Positions 46,983-55,813 of a stretch of 64,000 nt of DNA are shown in pieces; the first letter of the stretch is position 1; every line of letters starts with the position of its first letter. A program made the position numbers and the translations under genes. A model generated the notes under the pieces. That model was not told the origin of the DNA. It made no database searches and worked only from the letters and a program-made list of their open reading frames with translations. Source of the DNA: an uncultured Chloroflexota bacterium (lineage in GTDB: Bacteria; Chloroflexota; Dehalococcoidia; GIF9; AB-539-J10); assembly GCA_903884455.1 (NCBI GenBank), contig CAISEW010000031.1, positions 1 to 64,000 on the forward strand. The letters run 5' to 3'.

Positions 46983-48275
46983 ATGAAGAAGGCTATTGGC
47001 ATCGGCTTACTGGGCTTAGGGGTTGTCGGCAGTGGTGTGGCTGAAGTTCTAGTCACCAAGGCAGACAACCTGGCTGAGCAAGCAGGACTTTCCTTAATTC
47101 TGAAAAAAGTGCTGGTGCGCGATGTGCATAAACGACGCTCGGTCAAAGTTAGTCCCAACCTGTTAACCAGCCACCCTGAAGAAGTCTTCTCTCATCCTGA
47201 GGTAGATATAGTAATCGAACTCATGGGAGGCGAACATCCTGCCAAAGAATATATAGAACAAGCCATCACCAGCGGAAAGCACGTAGTTACGGCCAACAAG
47301 GAGGTAATGGCTAAACATGGATACGAGCTATTCTCTCTGGCCGGGAAACATAATGCTGACCTCCGCTATGAGGCAAGCGTAGGTAGCGGCATACCACTCA
47401 TCTCTTCTTTCCAACAAGACCTAGCCGCCAATAAAATCTCGGCCATCCATGCCATCCTTAACGGCACTACTAATTATATTCTGACCCGAATGGGACAAGA
47501 GGGACTGGATTTTGCTTCGACCCTAAAACAAGCCCAAAAATTAGGTTATGCTGAAGCCGATCCCGCTAATGACATAGAGGGAATAGATGCTGCTTATAAA
47601 CTGGTCATCTTATCCAACCTGGCCTTTCGGACTAGATTTGTCCCGCAAGATGTATACCGCGAAGGAATATCAAATATTGCCGCTCGAGATTTTCTGTATG
47701 CCAAAGAATTCGGCTATGCTATAAAACTTCTAGCCATTGCCAAGAGAGATGATGACAAAGTGGAGATGAGGGTTCATCCCGTTTTTATTCCCCAGGATTC
47801 CCAGTTAGCTAAAGTAGATGGGGTTTATAATGCCGTCGAGGTGGAAACTGACTTAGCTGGCAAACTAGTCTTTTATGGGGAAGGGGCTGGAGCTCTCAGA
47901 GCTTCTAGCGCTGTTATGGCTGATGTATTGGCGATAGCCAGGAATATCTATCGCGGCGTAAATAATGTTCCTGAACTAAGATTAAACCAGCGAGTGACTG
48001 TTAAACCCATGTCCGAGTTAAAGACACGGTATTACCTCAGGTTGAATGCGCCTGACCGCCCCGGTGTTTTATCCCAAATCTCCAAAGTTCTGGGCGACAA
48101 TTCTATAAGCATTTCGTCCGTGATCCAGAAGGAAAGCGACCTGGCAGCACAAACCGCCATAATCGTCATTATGACCTATCCGGCGAAGGAGAAAGGGGTG
48201 CAAAAAGCTCTTAAGCAATTAAGGCAGCTACCAGAGGTTAACGAGGTTAGCAACTTCATCAGAGTCGAGGAATGA
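46983..48275 (+). CDS. hom: Homoserine dehydrogenase
   Basis: Reduces aspartate semialdehyde to homoserine, for threonine and methionine. The Rossmann motif GLLGLGVVGSGVAEVL is near 8-23; ANKEVMAKHG near 103 and EADPANDIEGIDAAYKL near 197-213 are the catalytic core. A C-terminal ACT domain (about 352-430, YYLRLNAPDRPGVLSQISKV) suggests feedback inhibition, probably by threonine. 430 residues. The stop overlaps thrC in an ATGA. Confidence 0.96.
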   Translation: MKKAIGIGLLGLGVVGSGVAEVLVTKADNLAEQAGLSLILKKVLVRDVHKRRSVKVSPNLLTSHPEEVFSHPEVDIVIELMGGEHPAKEYIEQAITSGKHVVTANKEVMAKHGYELFSLAGKHNADLRYEASVGSGIPLISSFQQDLAANKISAIHAILNGTTNYILTRMGQEGLDFASTLKQAQKLGYAEADPANDIEGIDAAYKLVILSNLAFRTRFVPQDVYREGISNIAARDFLYAKEFGYAIKLLAIAKRDDDKVEMRVHPVFIPQDSQLAKVDGVYNAVEVETDLAGKLVFYGEGAGALRASSAVMADVLAIARNIYRGVNNVPELRLNQRVTVKPMSELKTRYYLRLNAPDRPGVLSQISKVLGDNSISISSVIQKESDLAAQTAIIVIMTYPAKEKGVQKALKQLRQLPEVNEVSNFIRVEE

Positions 48276-49351
48276 AGCAAGGCGTCCTAAAAAGATATCG
48301 TGATTTCTTGCCAGTTACCCCGACTACGCCTCTGATTACGCTCGGGGAAGGCGATACCCCTTTAGTGAGGTCACGGATTTTAGAGAAAGAGCTTGGCTGT
48401 GGTGAGCTTTATTTTAAGCTTGAAGGCTGTAACCCCACCGGCTCTTTCAAAGACCGGGGCATGGTGGTGGCGGTGGCTAAGGCGGTGGAAAGCGGTAGCC
48501 AGAGCATTATTTGCGCCTCCACAGGTAACACCAGCGCTTCGGCAGCCGCTTATGGCGCTAGATTCGGATTAAAAACTATTGTCATTATCCCCAAAGGGAA
48601 GATAGCCACGGGAAAGCTGGCCCAAGCCCTTGTTTACGACGCCCAGATTATAGGCATAAAAGGTAATTTCGACCAGGCACTTCACATAGTGCGTGCCTTA
48701 ACCCAAAAATACCCCGTTACCCTGGTAAATTCACTAAATCCTAATCGCATCGAAGGTCAGAAAACGGCAGCTTTTGAGATTATAGACGACCTGGGGGATG
48801 CTCCCGATTATCTCTTCATCCCTGTGGGCAATGCCGGCAACATTACCGCTTACTGGAAGGGATTCGTAGAATATAATCGCGCAGGCAAGGCCAGCCACAC
48901 TCCCAAAATGATGGGCTTTCAGGCTGCCGGCGCTGCCCCCATAGTGCTGGACAAGGTTATCAAACGACCCAAGACCATTGCCACAGCTATTCGCATTGGC
49001 AACCCTGCTAGCTGGCAGAAGGCAGTAGCCGCCCGGGATGAGTCGGGAGGCATCATTGACTGTGTTACCGATGACGACATTATGAATGCCTATAGATTGA
49101 TGGCCATCAAAGAAGGTATCTTCGGCGAGCCAGCTTCAGCAGCTTCCCTAGCCGGGCTTATTAAGTTAGCTAAAAAGAAAGACTTCTCGGACAAGCGTGT
49201 AGTTTGCATCGTCACCGGCACCGGCCTAAAGGACCCCGGTGTGCCAGCAAGATATGCCCGGGCACCCATGGAGCTCCCTGCTGACCTGGCGGCCGTTGAG
49301 GAAGTTTTGAAATTCCCGACCTCGGCAATTCCTGGCTACGCCCGGAGATGA
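48272..49351 (+). CDS. thrC: Threonine synthase
   Basis: PLP enzyme converting phosphohomoserine to threonine, 359 residues. The PLP Lys lies in PTGSFKDRGMVVAV near 55-68 (Lys in SFKDRG), and ASTGNTSASAAAY near 82-94 binds the phosphate. GNAGNITAYWKGF and the C-terminal CIVTGTGLKDP complete the signature. It overlaps hom by four bases. Homoserine kinase (thrB) is not in the window. Confidence 0.95.
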   Translation: MKQGVLKRYRDFLPVTPTTPLITLGEGDTPLVRSRILEKELGCGELYFKLEGCNPTGSFKDRGMVVAVAKAVESGSQSIICASTGNTSASAAAYGARFGLKTIVIIPKGKIATGKLAQALVYDAQIIGIKGNFDQALHIVRALTQKYPVTLVNSLNPNRIEGQKTAAFEIIDDLGDAPDYLFIPVGNAGNITAYWKGFVEYNRAGKASHTPKMMGFQAAGAAPIVLDKVIKRPKTIATAIRIGNPASWQKAVAARDESGGIIDCVTDDDIMNAYRLMAIKEGIFGEPASAASLAGLIKLAKKKDFSDKRVVCIVTGTGLKDPGVPARYARAPMELPADLAAVEEVLKFPTSAIPGYARR

Positions 49352-49415
49352 CAAGAGGCAGAGAGCCAGAGTGGTATTGTACAGAGAATAACACTGGGTT
49401 AAGGAAGTGAAAACT

Positions 49416-49982
49416 ATGCCAAAAATTGTTACCGAAGCTATAGGGAAATTCAGCCAGCACTATCCCAAGGTGGCAGTTATAGTTACCGCTAGTGCCCGGG
49501 GCAGGGATGATGCCATGACCGCCGCCTGGCATAGTTCAATTTCTTTTAAGCCACCCCTCTATGGCATCGCCATTACATCTAAAAGATTTACTTACCAGCT
49601 TATCACGGAAAGCCGGGAGTTTGGCATTAATTTCATTCCTTCAGAAAAAGCCTCCCTGGCCGCTGCCATTGGCGGCACTTCCGGACAGCAGATGGACAAA
49701 TTTGAGAGATTGAATATCCAGAAAGAGAAGCCTTTGAAGACCACGGCACCTATCATGAAAGATGCTTATGCTGCCTATGAATGCAAGCTGGTAGATAGTA
49801 AGCCCTATGGTGACCACATCTGGATAGTCGGTGAGATTGTAGCTGTGCACTTCCTCGAGGAGGCATTTACCGCGACGGAGGTTCTCGACCTGAATAAGAT
49901 AAAGCCGCTCCTTTACCTCGGTTCGGATTTCTATGCCAGCACGGATAAAAACAGCGTAAGCTTTGTAAAGAGGGGGATTTAG
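49416..49982 (+). CDS. Flavin reductase-like FMN-binding protein
   Basis: 188 residues, flavin reductase-like/split-barrel family: AVIVTASARGRDDAMTAAWH near 22-40, SISFKPPLYGIAITSKRFTY near 42-62 and FGINFIPSEK near 70 are typical FMN contacts. The ATG at 49416 is preferred because AAGGAAG falls at the right distance; a GTG at 49407 is too close. folE follows with no gap at all. Substrate unknown; family members reduce flavins or act as F420/FMN oxidoreductases. Confidence 0.85.
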   Translation: MPKIVTEAIGKFSQHYPKVAVIVTASARGRDDAMTAAWHSSISFKPPLYGIAITSKRFTYQLITESREFGINFIPSEKASLAAAIGGTSGQQMDKFERLNIQKEKPLKTTAPIMKDAYAAYECKLVDSKPYGDHIWIVGEIVAVHFLEEAFTATEVLDLNKIKPLLYLGSDFYASTDKNSVSFVKRGI

Positions 49983-50549
49983 ATGGTTAATCAAGATAGA
50001 ATCAAACTGGCAATTGCCTCCATAATAAAGGCTATTGGTGAGGATCCCCTCAGAGAGAGCATAAAGGATACGCCACAGAGGGTGGCTGAAATGTATGCCG
50101 AGCTCTTTTCCGGTTTGGATGTCGACCCTAAAGCTGAACTGGCGGTGGACTTTGAGGAAGGATATGAAGAGATGGTGATTCTAAAGGACATCCCCTTCTA
50201 TTCCATGTGTGAACACCATCTCCTGCCCTTCTATGGCGTAGCTCATGTCGGTTATATCCCTAGCCCCGGTGGTAGAGTGGTAGGGGTAAGCAAGCTGGCC
50301 AGGGTGGTAGAAATTTGCGCCAGGCGCCCTCAGCTTCAGGAAAGGATGACCCAGCAAATTGCTGACGCTATCTTTGAAGCACTACAACCTGCTGGCGTGG
50401 CTGTGGTTATCCAGGCCGAGCACTTATGCATGGTTATGCGCGGGATAAAAAAGCCCGGGACAACTGTGATAACCTCGTCGGTGAGAGGGAATTTCCGAAG
50501 CAAGGTAGCAACTCGCAGTGAATTTTTGTCCCTGATTCAAAAGAAGTAG
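49983..50549 (+). CDS. folE: GTP cyclohydrolase I
   Basis: Converts GTP to 7,8-dihydroneopterin triphosphate, for folate or other pterin and deazaguanine products. [16 protein letters not shown] is near 24-39, the zinc site Cys/His in [20 protein letters not shown] near 71-90, and the second Cys in EHLCMVMRG near 140-149. 188 residues, type IA. Begins directly after the stop of the flavin reductase gene. Other folate genes are not in this window. Confidence 0.96.
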   Translation: MVNQDRIKLAIASIIKAIGEDPLRESIKDTPQRVAEMYAELFSGLDVDPKAELAVDFEEGYEEMVILKDIPFYSMCEHHLLPFYGVAHVGYIPSPGGRVVGVSKLARVVEICARRPQLQERMTQQIADAIFEALQPAGVAVVIQAEHLCMVMRGIKKPGTTVITSSVRGNFRSKVATRSEFLSLIQKK

Positions 50550-50550
50550 T

Positions 50551-51786
50551 TTATTCGTGACGCAGGGACTCGATAGGGTCGAGTCGTGCCGCCCGGAGGG
50601 CCGGGTATAAGCCAGTAATAAGTCCGATACCAATTGCTACACTTACCGCCAGGGCAACAGCATTGCCGGGAACCACAGCACTAAAGGCAAAACCAGCCCT
50701 TGTCGCTACGACGGACATGATTTTAACTATAATCCACCCCACGCCCACCCCCAAAGCACCGCCACAGAGACCCAGTGTGGCAGCTTCTATGAGAAATTGA
50801 ATCAGAATATCTCGACGCTTGGCTCCTACCGCCTTGCGCAAACCGATTTCCCTGATGCGCTCGGTCACCGAAACCAGCATGATATTCATAATCCCTATAC
50901 CGCCGACAAGCAAGGATATACCAGCTATGCCGACAAGGACGAGCCGGATTATCCCCAGCACCTGGGTGAGCTGGTTTGCTACGGACGCCACGCTGATAAC
51001 TCTGAAATCATCGCCCTCTCCCAGCCTGATGCCATGTTGTTGCCGCAGGATAGTGGTAATCTCCTGCTCGGCAGCTTGCAAGTCGCTGCTGGTCTTCGCC
51101 TGGACGCTGATCATATTCACGCTGCTTCCACGGCTGCCCACCTGCGAGGACGCCAAAGTGGCATAGAAGGTGGATAAGGGAACATAGACGCTCAGGTCTT
51201 CAGCTCCAAATCCCGTCCCCCGGCTTTCCAGTACACCGATGACCTGGAATTGACGCCCACCAATCCTTATGCTCTGGCCAACAGGATCCATCGCGCCAAA
51301 AAGGGTTGTGGCTACCTCACTCCCCAAGACAGCTACCCTTGACATTCCTCCATAATCGAAGTCGCTTATGAAGCTGCCCTGTGCCACAGCATAGTTGTCG
51401 ACTATTTCGGCTTCGTGAGTCACCCCAGCAATAATTGTGTTGCTGAGACTCTCTCCTCCAGCTACAACCTGAGCATAAGTCTGCGCCATCGGTGCCACCG
51501 CCTTTACAGAAGGGGCATACTTGGCAATTGCCTGCGCATCTTTGAAAGTCAACGTTGACTGAGCTCCCACTCCGCCTATGCCGAGTTGCGGAGGCGTAAC
51601 GTATATCAGGTTAGACCCCAGGGTGGCAAAAGACTGCTCCACTAAAGCCTGTTGTGCCGTTCCCAGAGATAGCACAGCGACGACGGCGGCCACGCCAATC
51701 AAGATGCCCAGCATGGTCAAAATTGACCTTAGCTTGTTACTAAGCAAAGCCCGCAGCGCGGTAGAGAAACAATCCCACAGTTTCAT
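50551..51786 (-). CDS. MacB-like ABC transporter permease
   Basis: 411 residues: an N-terminal helix (about 20-42), a periplasmic-type domain (MacB_PCD) to about 285, then three helices. The FtsX-like motif GGIGIMNIMLVSVTERIREIGLRKAVGAKRRDI is near 293-325. Permease of a MacAB-type tripartite exporter or, in a monoderm, of an antimicrobial peptide/lipid exporter. Last gene of adaptor-ATPase-permease, converging on folE with one base between. Confidence 0.92.
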   Translation of the reverse strand: MKLWDCFSTALRALLSNKLRSILTMLGILIGVAAVVAVLSLGTAQQALVEQSFATLGSNLIYVTPPQLGIGGVGAQSTLTFKDAQAIAKYAPSVKAVAPMAQTYAQVVAGGESLSNTIIAGVTHEAEIVDNYAVAQGSFISDFDYGGMSRVAVLGSEVATTLFGAMDPVGQSIRIGGRQFQVIGVLESRGTGFGAEDLSVYVPLSTFYATLASSQVGSRGSSVNMISVQAKTSSDLQAAEQEITTILRQQHGIRLGEGDDFRVISVASVANQLTQVLGIIRLVLVGIAGISLLVGGIGIMNIMLVSVTERIREIGLRKAVGAKRRDILIQFLIEAATLGLCGGALGVGVGWIIVKIMSVVATRAGFAFSAVVPGNAVALAVSVAIGIGLITGLYPALRAARLDPIESLRHE

Positions 51787-51825
51787 TCCATTATCTCTAT
51801 TTCAAATTCAAGCATTGCGCCGCCC

Positions 51826-52491
51826 TCAACAAACGCCTCCTTCAATCTGGCCGTCGCGAACTCTAATGGTGCGCTGGGTATAAGCGGCAATATCTGGCTC
51901 ATGAGTAACCAGGACGATGGTCATCCCTTGCTCATTCAGTTTCTTAAAAATTAGCATGATTTCCTGGCTGGTGCGGGTGTCAAGATTGCCTGTAGGTTCA
52001 TCAGCTAAAATAAGAGAGGGATTATTTACTAAGGCTCGAGCGATAGCCACCCTCTGTTGCTCCCCTCCGGCTAGCTCGCTTGGTCTGTGATTGACCCGAT
52101 GAGCTAGTCCCACGGACTCCAGAATCTGTAACGCTCTTTGCCGTCGGTTGCTGGCACCAGCGTAAATAAGTGGCAGTTCCACATTGGCTAGAGCCGTGAC
52201 CCGGGGCAATAAGTTGAAGCTCTGGAAGACGAAGCCTATCTTTTTACTTCTTATCTCGGCTAATTGATTATCGTTAAGCTTGTCCACTTCAATGCCCTCT
52301 AAACGATATTTCCCGGAAGTAGGCCGGTCCAGGCAGCCGATGATATTCATCAGGGTGGACTTCCCCGAGCCCGAAGGCCCTACAATAGAGACCATCTCCC
52401 CGGACTTGATGCGGCAGCTGATCCCCCGCAGGGCAGGGACTTCGGTCTGTCCCGCTTTATACACTTTGGTTATGTTTTCGAGTTCCAGCAT
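51826..52491 (-). CDS. MacB/LolD-like ABC transporter ATP-binding protein
   Basis: 221 residues. Walker [16 protein letters not shown] is near 38-52, Q-loop [20 protein letters not shown] near 91-110, signature [19 protein letters not shown] near 139-157, Walker [13 protein letters not shown] near 159-170. Group 6/7 ABC ATPase typical of MacB and LolD. It sits between adaptor and permease and follows the adaptor by three bases. Confidence 0.95.
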   Translation of the reverse strand: MLELENITKVYKAGQTEVPALRGISCRIKSGEMVSIVGPSGSGKSTLMNIIGCLDRPTSGKYRLEGIEVDKLNDNQLAEIRSKKIGFVFQSFNLLPRVTALANVELPLIYAGASNRRQRALQILESVGLAHRVNHRPSELAGGEQQRVAIARALVNNPSLILADEPTGNLDTRTSQEIMLIFKKLNEQGMTIVLVTHEPDIAAYTQRTIRVRDGQIEGGVC

Positions 52492-52494
52492 TGT

Positions 52495-53595
52495 TTACCT
52501 ACCGAAGAAGCTACTCGATTGCTGCGTAGAAGTTGGTGCTGGTACTACTACTTCCTCCCCCTCCTCCAGTCCCGATAAGACTTCGGTGTTGAACCCATCG
52601 CTCAGCCCCAGGGTAATTTGCCGTTCTTCCTGCTGCCCGTCTACGAGCACTACAACGGTCGGGTTTTGTAGGGTACCCTGAATAACTGTGTTCGGTACCA
52701 ACAATACGTTATCACGACGCTCCACGACGACTTCAGCAGTGGCACTCATGCCGTCCTTGAGCTCCGCGGAGGGATTTTCCAGAGTTATGGTGGTGGCGTA
52801 AGATATTATCCCGGCTCGAATTGTGCTTATTGGGGAGATAAAAGTCACGCTGCCCGTTACTTGCTCGTTGGGCAGGGCATCTAACGTGATATTTGCTGCC
52901 TGGCCCAGTTTGACCGAGGCAACATCCAATTCATCGATATAGCCCTGCATCTCTATCTCACTGGTGTCAACCAGAGATATTGCCGGAGTGGCCAATGCCG
53001 CTGTCGAGATTTCTTCTCCTTCAGTTATGGTGATACCAGCTACCACGCCATCGAAGGGAGCCACTATCACCGCCTTGTCCAGGTTAAGCTTTGCCGATTC
53101 CAGGCTGAGTTCTGCTATTTTCAAATTCAGCTTTGCTGTTTCCAAACTCGCTTCGGCTATATTGACTTGTTCCCGGTACACCTTCTCCAACGTTGTGTTG
53201 GCGGCAGCCCCCTTCAAGTTAATCAGAGCGATTTCATATTGTGCTTGGGCTGCCTCTATCTGGTCCTGTGCTATTTGGACTTGCAACTCAGCCGTCTTTA
53301 CACTTGAGTTCAAAGACTGGGCATCGAGCCTGGCTAATACCTGGTCTTTTGTCACGTTATCCCCTTCGGAAACCAGCACCTCTGTCACTGTACCCGTGGC
53401 GCCAAATGATAAATACGCTTTATTAGGCATTTCTAAACTGCCATCCACTAAAATGGTTTTCACTATATCGCCCCGGGTAACGTTAACAGTCGTCGGCGTA
53501 GATTGGGGGCTGGTGCCTCTAGTAAGTACGACACCAAGCACTATACCAATAACAACCAGGCAGATTGTTATTATTATTACTAACCTTTTTTTCAT
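52495..53595 (-). CDS. MacA/HlyD-like periplasmic adaptor protein
   Basis: 366 residues from ATG 53595 (MKKRLVIIITICLVVIGIVL); a TTG at 53622 is less likely. The N-terminal anchor helix is about 4-24. Biotinyl-lipoyl halves flank a long alpha-helical hairpin rich in Ala/Leu/Gln repeats (about 90-165: VKTAELQVQIAQDQIEAAQA, ASLETAKLNLKIAELSLESA), then a beta-barrel domain (VTFISPISTIRAGIISYATT) and membrane-proximal part. First gene of the exporter operon. Confidence 0.92.
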   Translation of the reverse strand: MKKRLVIIITICLVVIGIVLGVVLTRGTSPQSTPTTVNVTRGDIVKTILVDGSLEMPNKAYLSFGATGTVTEVLVSEGDNVTKDQVLARLDAQSLNSSVKTAELQVQIAQDQIEAAQAQYEIALINLKGAAANTTLEKVYREQVNIAEASLETAKLNLKIAELSLESAKLNLDKAVIVAPFDGVVAGITITEGEEISTAALATPAISLVDTSEIEMQGYIDELDVASVKLGQAANITLDALPNEQVTGSVTFISPISTIRAGIISYATTITLENPSAELKDGMSATAEVVVERRDNVLLVPNTVIQGTLQNPTVVVLVDGQQEERQITLGLSDGFNTEVLSGLEEGEEVVVPAPTSTQQSSSFFGR

Positions 53596-53699
53596 TTTCC
53601 TTCGCCCCTTTTCATTTTTCAAAAATTTACTTGTTGTAACACAGCAACTATTTGCTTCAACGCAGAACCAGGATGCCTAAAAGTTTAGCAGCAGGATTG

Positions 53700-53984
53700 T
53701 TAATCTCGATTGGCCTCATTTTCTAAATTTTCAGTTCTAAATTTCCTTACTAACTTAGTAAACTCATTCACATGTTGAGTCATAATATTGACGAACTCTT
53801 CAACTGCCTCCACTTTAACAAAGACCAGACCCCCTGCCGGAAATAGCTTAAAAGTTAGCAGCCTGGTACCAACATCCATACCCAATTCCTTTCTGGCTTC
53901 CACGGGTATAACTATCTGCCCTCGTGGGCCAACAACCGTTGAGCCAAAACACTTACCGACTACCTGCATGTCCTTGTCTTCCAT
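53700..53984 (-). CDS. AbrB/MazE-type DNA-binding protein
   Basis: 94 residues. STVVGPRGQIVIPVEARKEL near 15-34 and MDVGTRLLTF complete a SpoVT-AbrB swapped-hairpin domain, followed by a helical tail. It could be a transcription factor for the MacAB-like operon that begins about 100 bases downstream on the same strand. No toxin gene is adjacent, so an antitoxin role is less likely. TAGGAGGG precedes the ATG. Confidence 0.85.
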   Translation of the reverse strand: MEDKDMQVVGKCFGSTVVGPRGQIVIPVEARKELGMDVGTRLLTFKLFPAGGLVFVKVEAVEEFVNIMTQHVNEFTKLVRKFRTENLENEANRD

Positions 53985-54106
53985 TTTCCCTCCTAGGATA
54001 AACTTGATGCCTCACTCAGTATAGTATGATATAGCTTACTTTTCTACATTATATGATTTTTCTTACTATTTTGTCAAACAGTATGTTGGAGATTGTTTAT
54101 TAACCA

Positions 54107-54184
54107 CTCGTGGTGAGCGTGTCGAACCATGAGCGGCAGTCATGATAAAATTAGGTTGCCTTCGACAGGCTCAGGGCGAACGAG
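54107..54184. repeat. Paired intergenic repeat (CTTCGACA.GCTCAGG type)
   Basis: TGGTGAGCGTGTCGAACCAT (within 54107-54136) and CCTTCGACAGGCTCAGGGCG (within 54159-54184) are imperfect inverted copies, in the gap before rsmG. A related single unit is at 11498-11522. Repeats of this kind are dispersed in many bacterial genomes. Confidence 0.65.
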
Positions 54185-54221
54185 TTGCTAAACAGCCTCC
54201 GAATTTTAAGAGTGTCTCAAG

Positions 54222-54965
54222 ATGAAAGAACTTATTGAAGGAGCAGGTAAGCTGGGGATAAAGCTCAATTCCAGGCAGGTACAGCAATTTGAGCTTTACT
54301 ACCAGGAGCTAATTGAATGGAATAAAAAAATCAACCTCACAGCCATAACAGATTACTCCTCGGTACAGGTAAAGCATTTCCTTGATTCCCTGACCATCAC
54401 TCTGGCTTTGCCTGAAGAAGTGGCGGAAAGACCAGATTTCAATATTGTAGACATAGGCACAGGCGCCGGCTTCCCCGGAGTGCCGCTCAAAATTCTTCTC
54501 CCGCAGCCCAGGCTGGTACTAATTGAGCCCACAACAAAAAAGACAGCTTTCCTCCACCACATTATCCGTAAACTGGAGCTGGAAAATGTCGAAGTGCTGA
54601 ATAGTAGAGCTGAGGAAGCAGCTAATTTACCACTCTATCGTGAGCAATTTGCCCTGGTCCTCTCCCGTGCTGTAGCCTTGTTGCCGACCTTAGTGGAACT
54701 AACTCTGCCTTTTTGCCAGATTGGGGGAAGATTTATCGCTCAAAAGAAAGGGGAGATCGGCCAGGAGATAAATAGGGCGGGAAAAGCCATTGCTGCCCTG
54801 GGAGGCAAATTAGACCAAATAAAGAAAATAGAATTGGACGAATTTAACGATGCGCGTTATTTGGTAATTATTGATAAACTATCCCCTACACCGAGTAAAT
54901 ATCCCCGTCGTCCTGGATTGCCCAGGCGACGGCCAATTCAGGAGGTGAATAGAGATGTGGAGTAG
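54222..54965 (+). CDS. rsmG: 16S rRNA (guanine527-N7) methyltransferase RsmG
   Basis: SAM-dependent methyltransferase, 247 residues. QFELYYQELIEWNKKINLTA near 22-41 and the SAM motif VDIGTGAGFPGVPLKIL near 77-93 are diagnostic. SRAVALLPTLVELTLPF and QKKG near 147-171 follow. The C-terminus is basic and proline-rich (about residues 225-240). The last 36 codons are duplicated at 63532-63620. The 61-residue gene begins inside its end, 11 bases overlapping. Confidence 0.95.
   Translation: MKELIEGAGKLGIKLNSRQVQQFELYYQELIEWNKKINLTAITDYSSVQVKHFLDSLTITLALPEEVAERPDFNIVDIGTGAGFPGVPLKILLPQPRLVLIEPTTKKTAFLHHIIRKLELENVEVLNSRAEEAANLPLYREQFALVLSRAVALLPTLVELTLPFCQIGGRFIAQKKGEIGQEINRAGKAIAALGGKLDQIKKIELDEFNDARYLVIIDKLSPTPSKYPRRPGLPRRRPIQEVNRDVE
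54905..54932 (+). promoter_or_regulatory. Hairpin before the 61-residue gene, copy 1
   Basis: CCGTCG (54905-54910) pairs with CGACGG (54927-54932), and CCTGG (54912-54916) with CCAGG (54922-54926); T54911 is bulged. It lies inside the rsmG coding end, about 8 bases before AGGAGG of the small gene. A stem survives in copy 2 at 63583-63610 with altered pairing. Confidence 0.5.
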
Positions 54966-55140
54966 GAGATCCCGGAGGTTCTACTTTGGCCTCCCTCCCT
55001 TCGGTTTCTACTTCCAGGGATTCAAGCCCTTTCCCAGCAGAAAGGAGTATCTGGACATGCTCGAGGAGTATAAGAAAGACATGGAAGAGGAACTAAAGGA
55101 GGTAGAAAGGGAGATTGAGGAAACAAAAAAGAGCCTCTAG
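54955..55140 (+). CDS. 61-residue charged small protein, copy 1
   Basis: Starts MWSRRSRRFYFGLPPFGFYF then a Phe/Pro/Gly-rich stretch, and ends in a strongly charged helix (KEYLDMLEEYKKDMEEELKE) likely to form a coiled coil. Overlaps the rsmG stop by 11 bases with AGGAGG in front. A near-identical copy is at 63634-63819. The C-terminal helix resembles that of DUF5320-type small proteins, but I would not assign it. Basic-aromatic N-terminus plus acidic helix could suit a membrane-surface or nucleic-acid role; function unknown. Confidence 0.8.
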   Translation: MWSRRSRRFYFGLPPFGFYFQGFKPFPSRKEYLDMLEEYKKDMEEELKEVEREIEETKKSL

Positions 55141-55260
55141 CTATTTTCAAACTTTACTGAAATGCTGATGGGTGTGGTACAATAAATAGTAGAGGCGTCT
55201 ATGAATTTTTGGGCGCCATTCGGGTGGAAAAGGAGCAGCTCATTTAGGAGGTTAATTTAG

Positions 55261-55716
55261 ATGAGTGTAGTAGGAAGAGATGCTATAGACATTCGCCGTA
55301 TGACGGATAGCGATTTAGATAGGGTTATAGACCTCATCAAAAAAATCACCAAGGGAAAAAGTCGTATTACCTATAGAGACTTGGTTGCCAATAATCCTGG
55401 TGGGCCTCTTGACATGAGTCTTGTGGCTGAGGCTAGGGGTCAGATGGTTGGCTTTATTATGGCTCGTGTGGAATTTGTATATGTACCACTTTTGGAAGTT
55501 TGTCTTATTCAGACTATCGGCGTCGACCCCGAATATCAAGGCCGCCGCATTGGCTCTACCTTGATCCAGAAGTTAATAGAACTTTGCCATCTTGAGGACG
55601 TTGCCACGATACGCGCACTTGTTGCTCAGGATGATGAGCCATTGCGGAGGTTCGTCGAGCACCTAGGGTTTCACTCCAGCAGTATAGTCAACTGGGATAA
55701 GACTTTTGAAGCATGA
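55261..55716 (+). CDS. GNAT family N-acetyltransferase
   Basis: 151 residues. The acetyl-CoA binding motif A IGVDPEYQGRRIGSTLIQKL is near 84-103 and the C-terminal strand-helix DEPLRRFVEHLGFH follows. RITYRDLVANNPGG is an unusual insertion after the first helix. Substrate unknown. AGGAGGT precedes the ATG at normal spacing. An isolated gene between the 61-residue gene and a broken integrase. Confidence 0.88.
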   Translation: MSVVGRDAIDIRRMTDSDLDRVIDLIKKITKGKSRITYRDLVANNPGGPLDMSLVAEARGQMVGFIMARVEFVYVPLLEVCLIQTIGVDPEYQGRRIGSTLIQKLIELCHLEDVATIRALVAQDDEPLRRFVEHLGFHSSSIVNWDKTFEA

Positions 55717-55813
55717 CCCAAAGATGGCTAACTTTTTGGCTACCTCCGTAGTTGTTTGACGGGCTATATAGTTTATGCGCCTCGACACCATCATAACGGC
55801 TTAACAGTTACAA

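Larger units (their letters stand above)
54854..55141 (+). repeat. Segmental duplication, copy 1 (rsmG tail + 61-residue gene)
   Basis: This 288-base block matches 63532-63820 almost base for base: the last 37 or so codons of rsmG, a hairpin, an AGGAGG site and the complete 61-residue gene. Homology starts at GCGTTATTTGG and stops right after the TAG stop (CTAGC). The gene part has only about five differences in 186 bases, while the leader has roughly twice that density. Confidence 0.92.
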
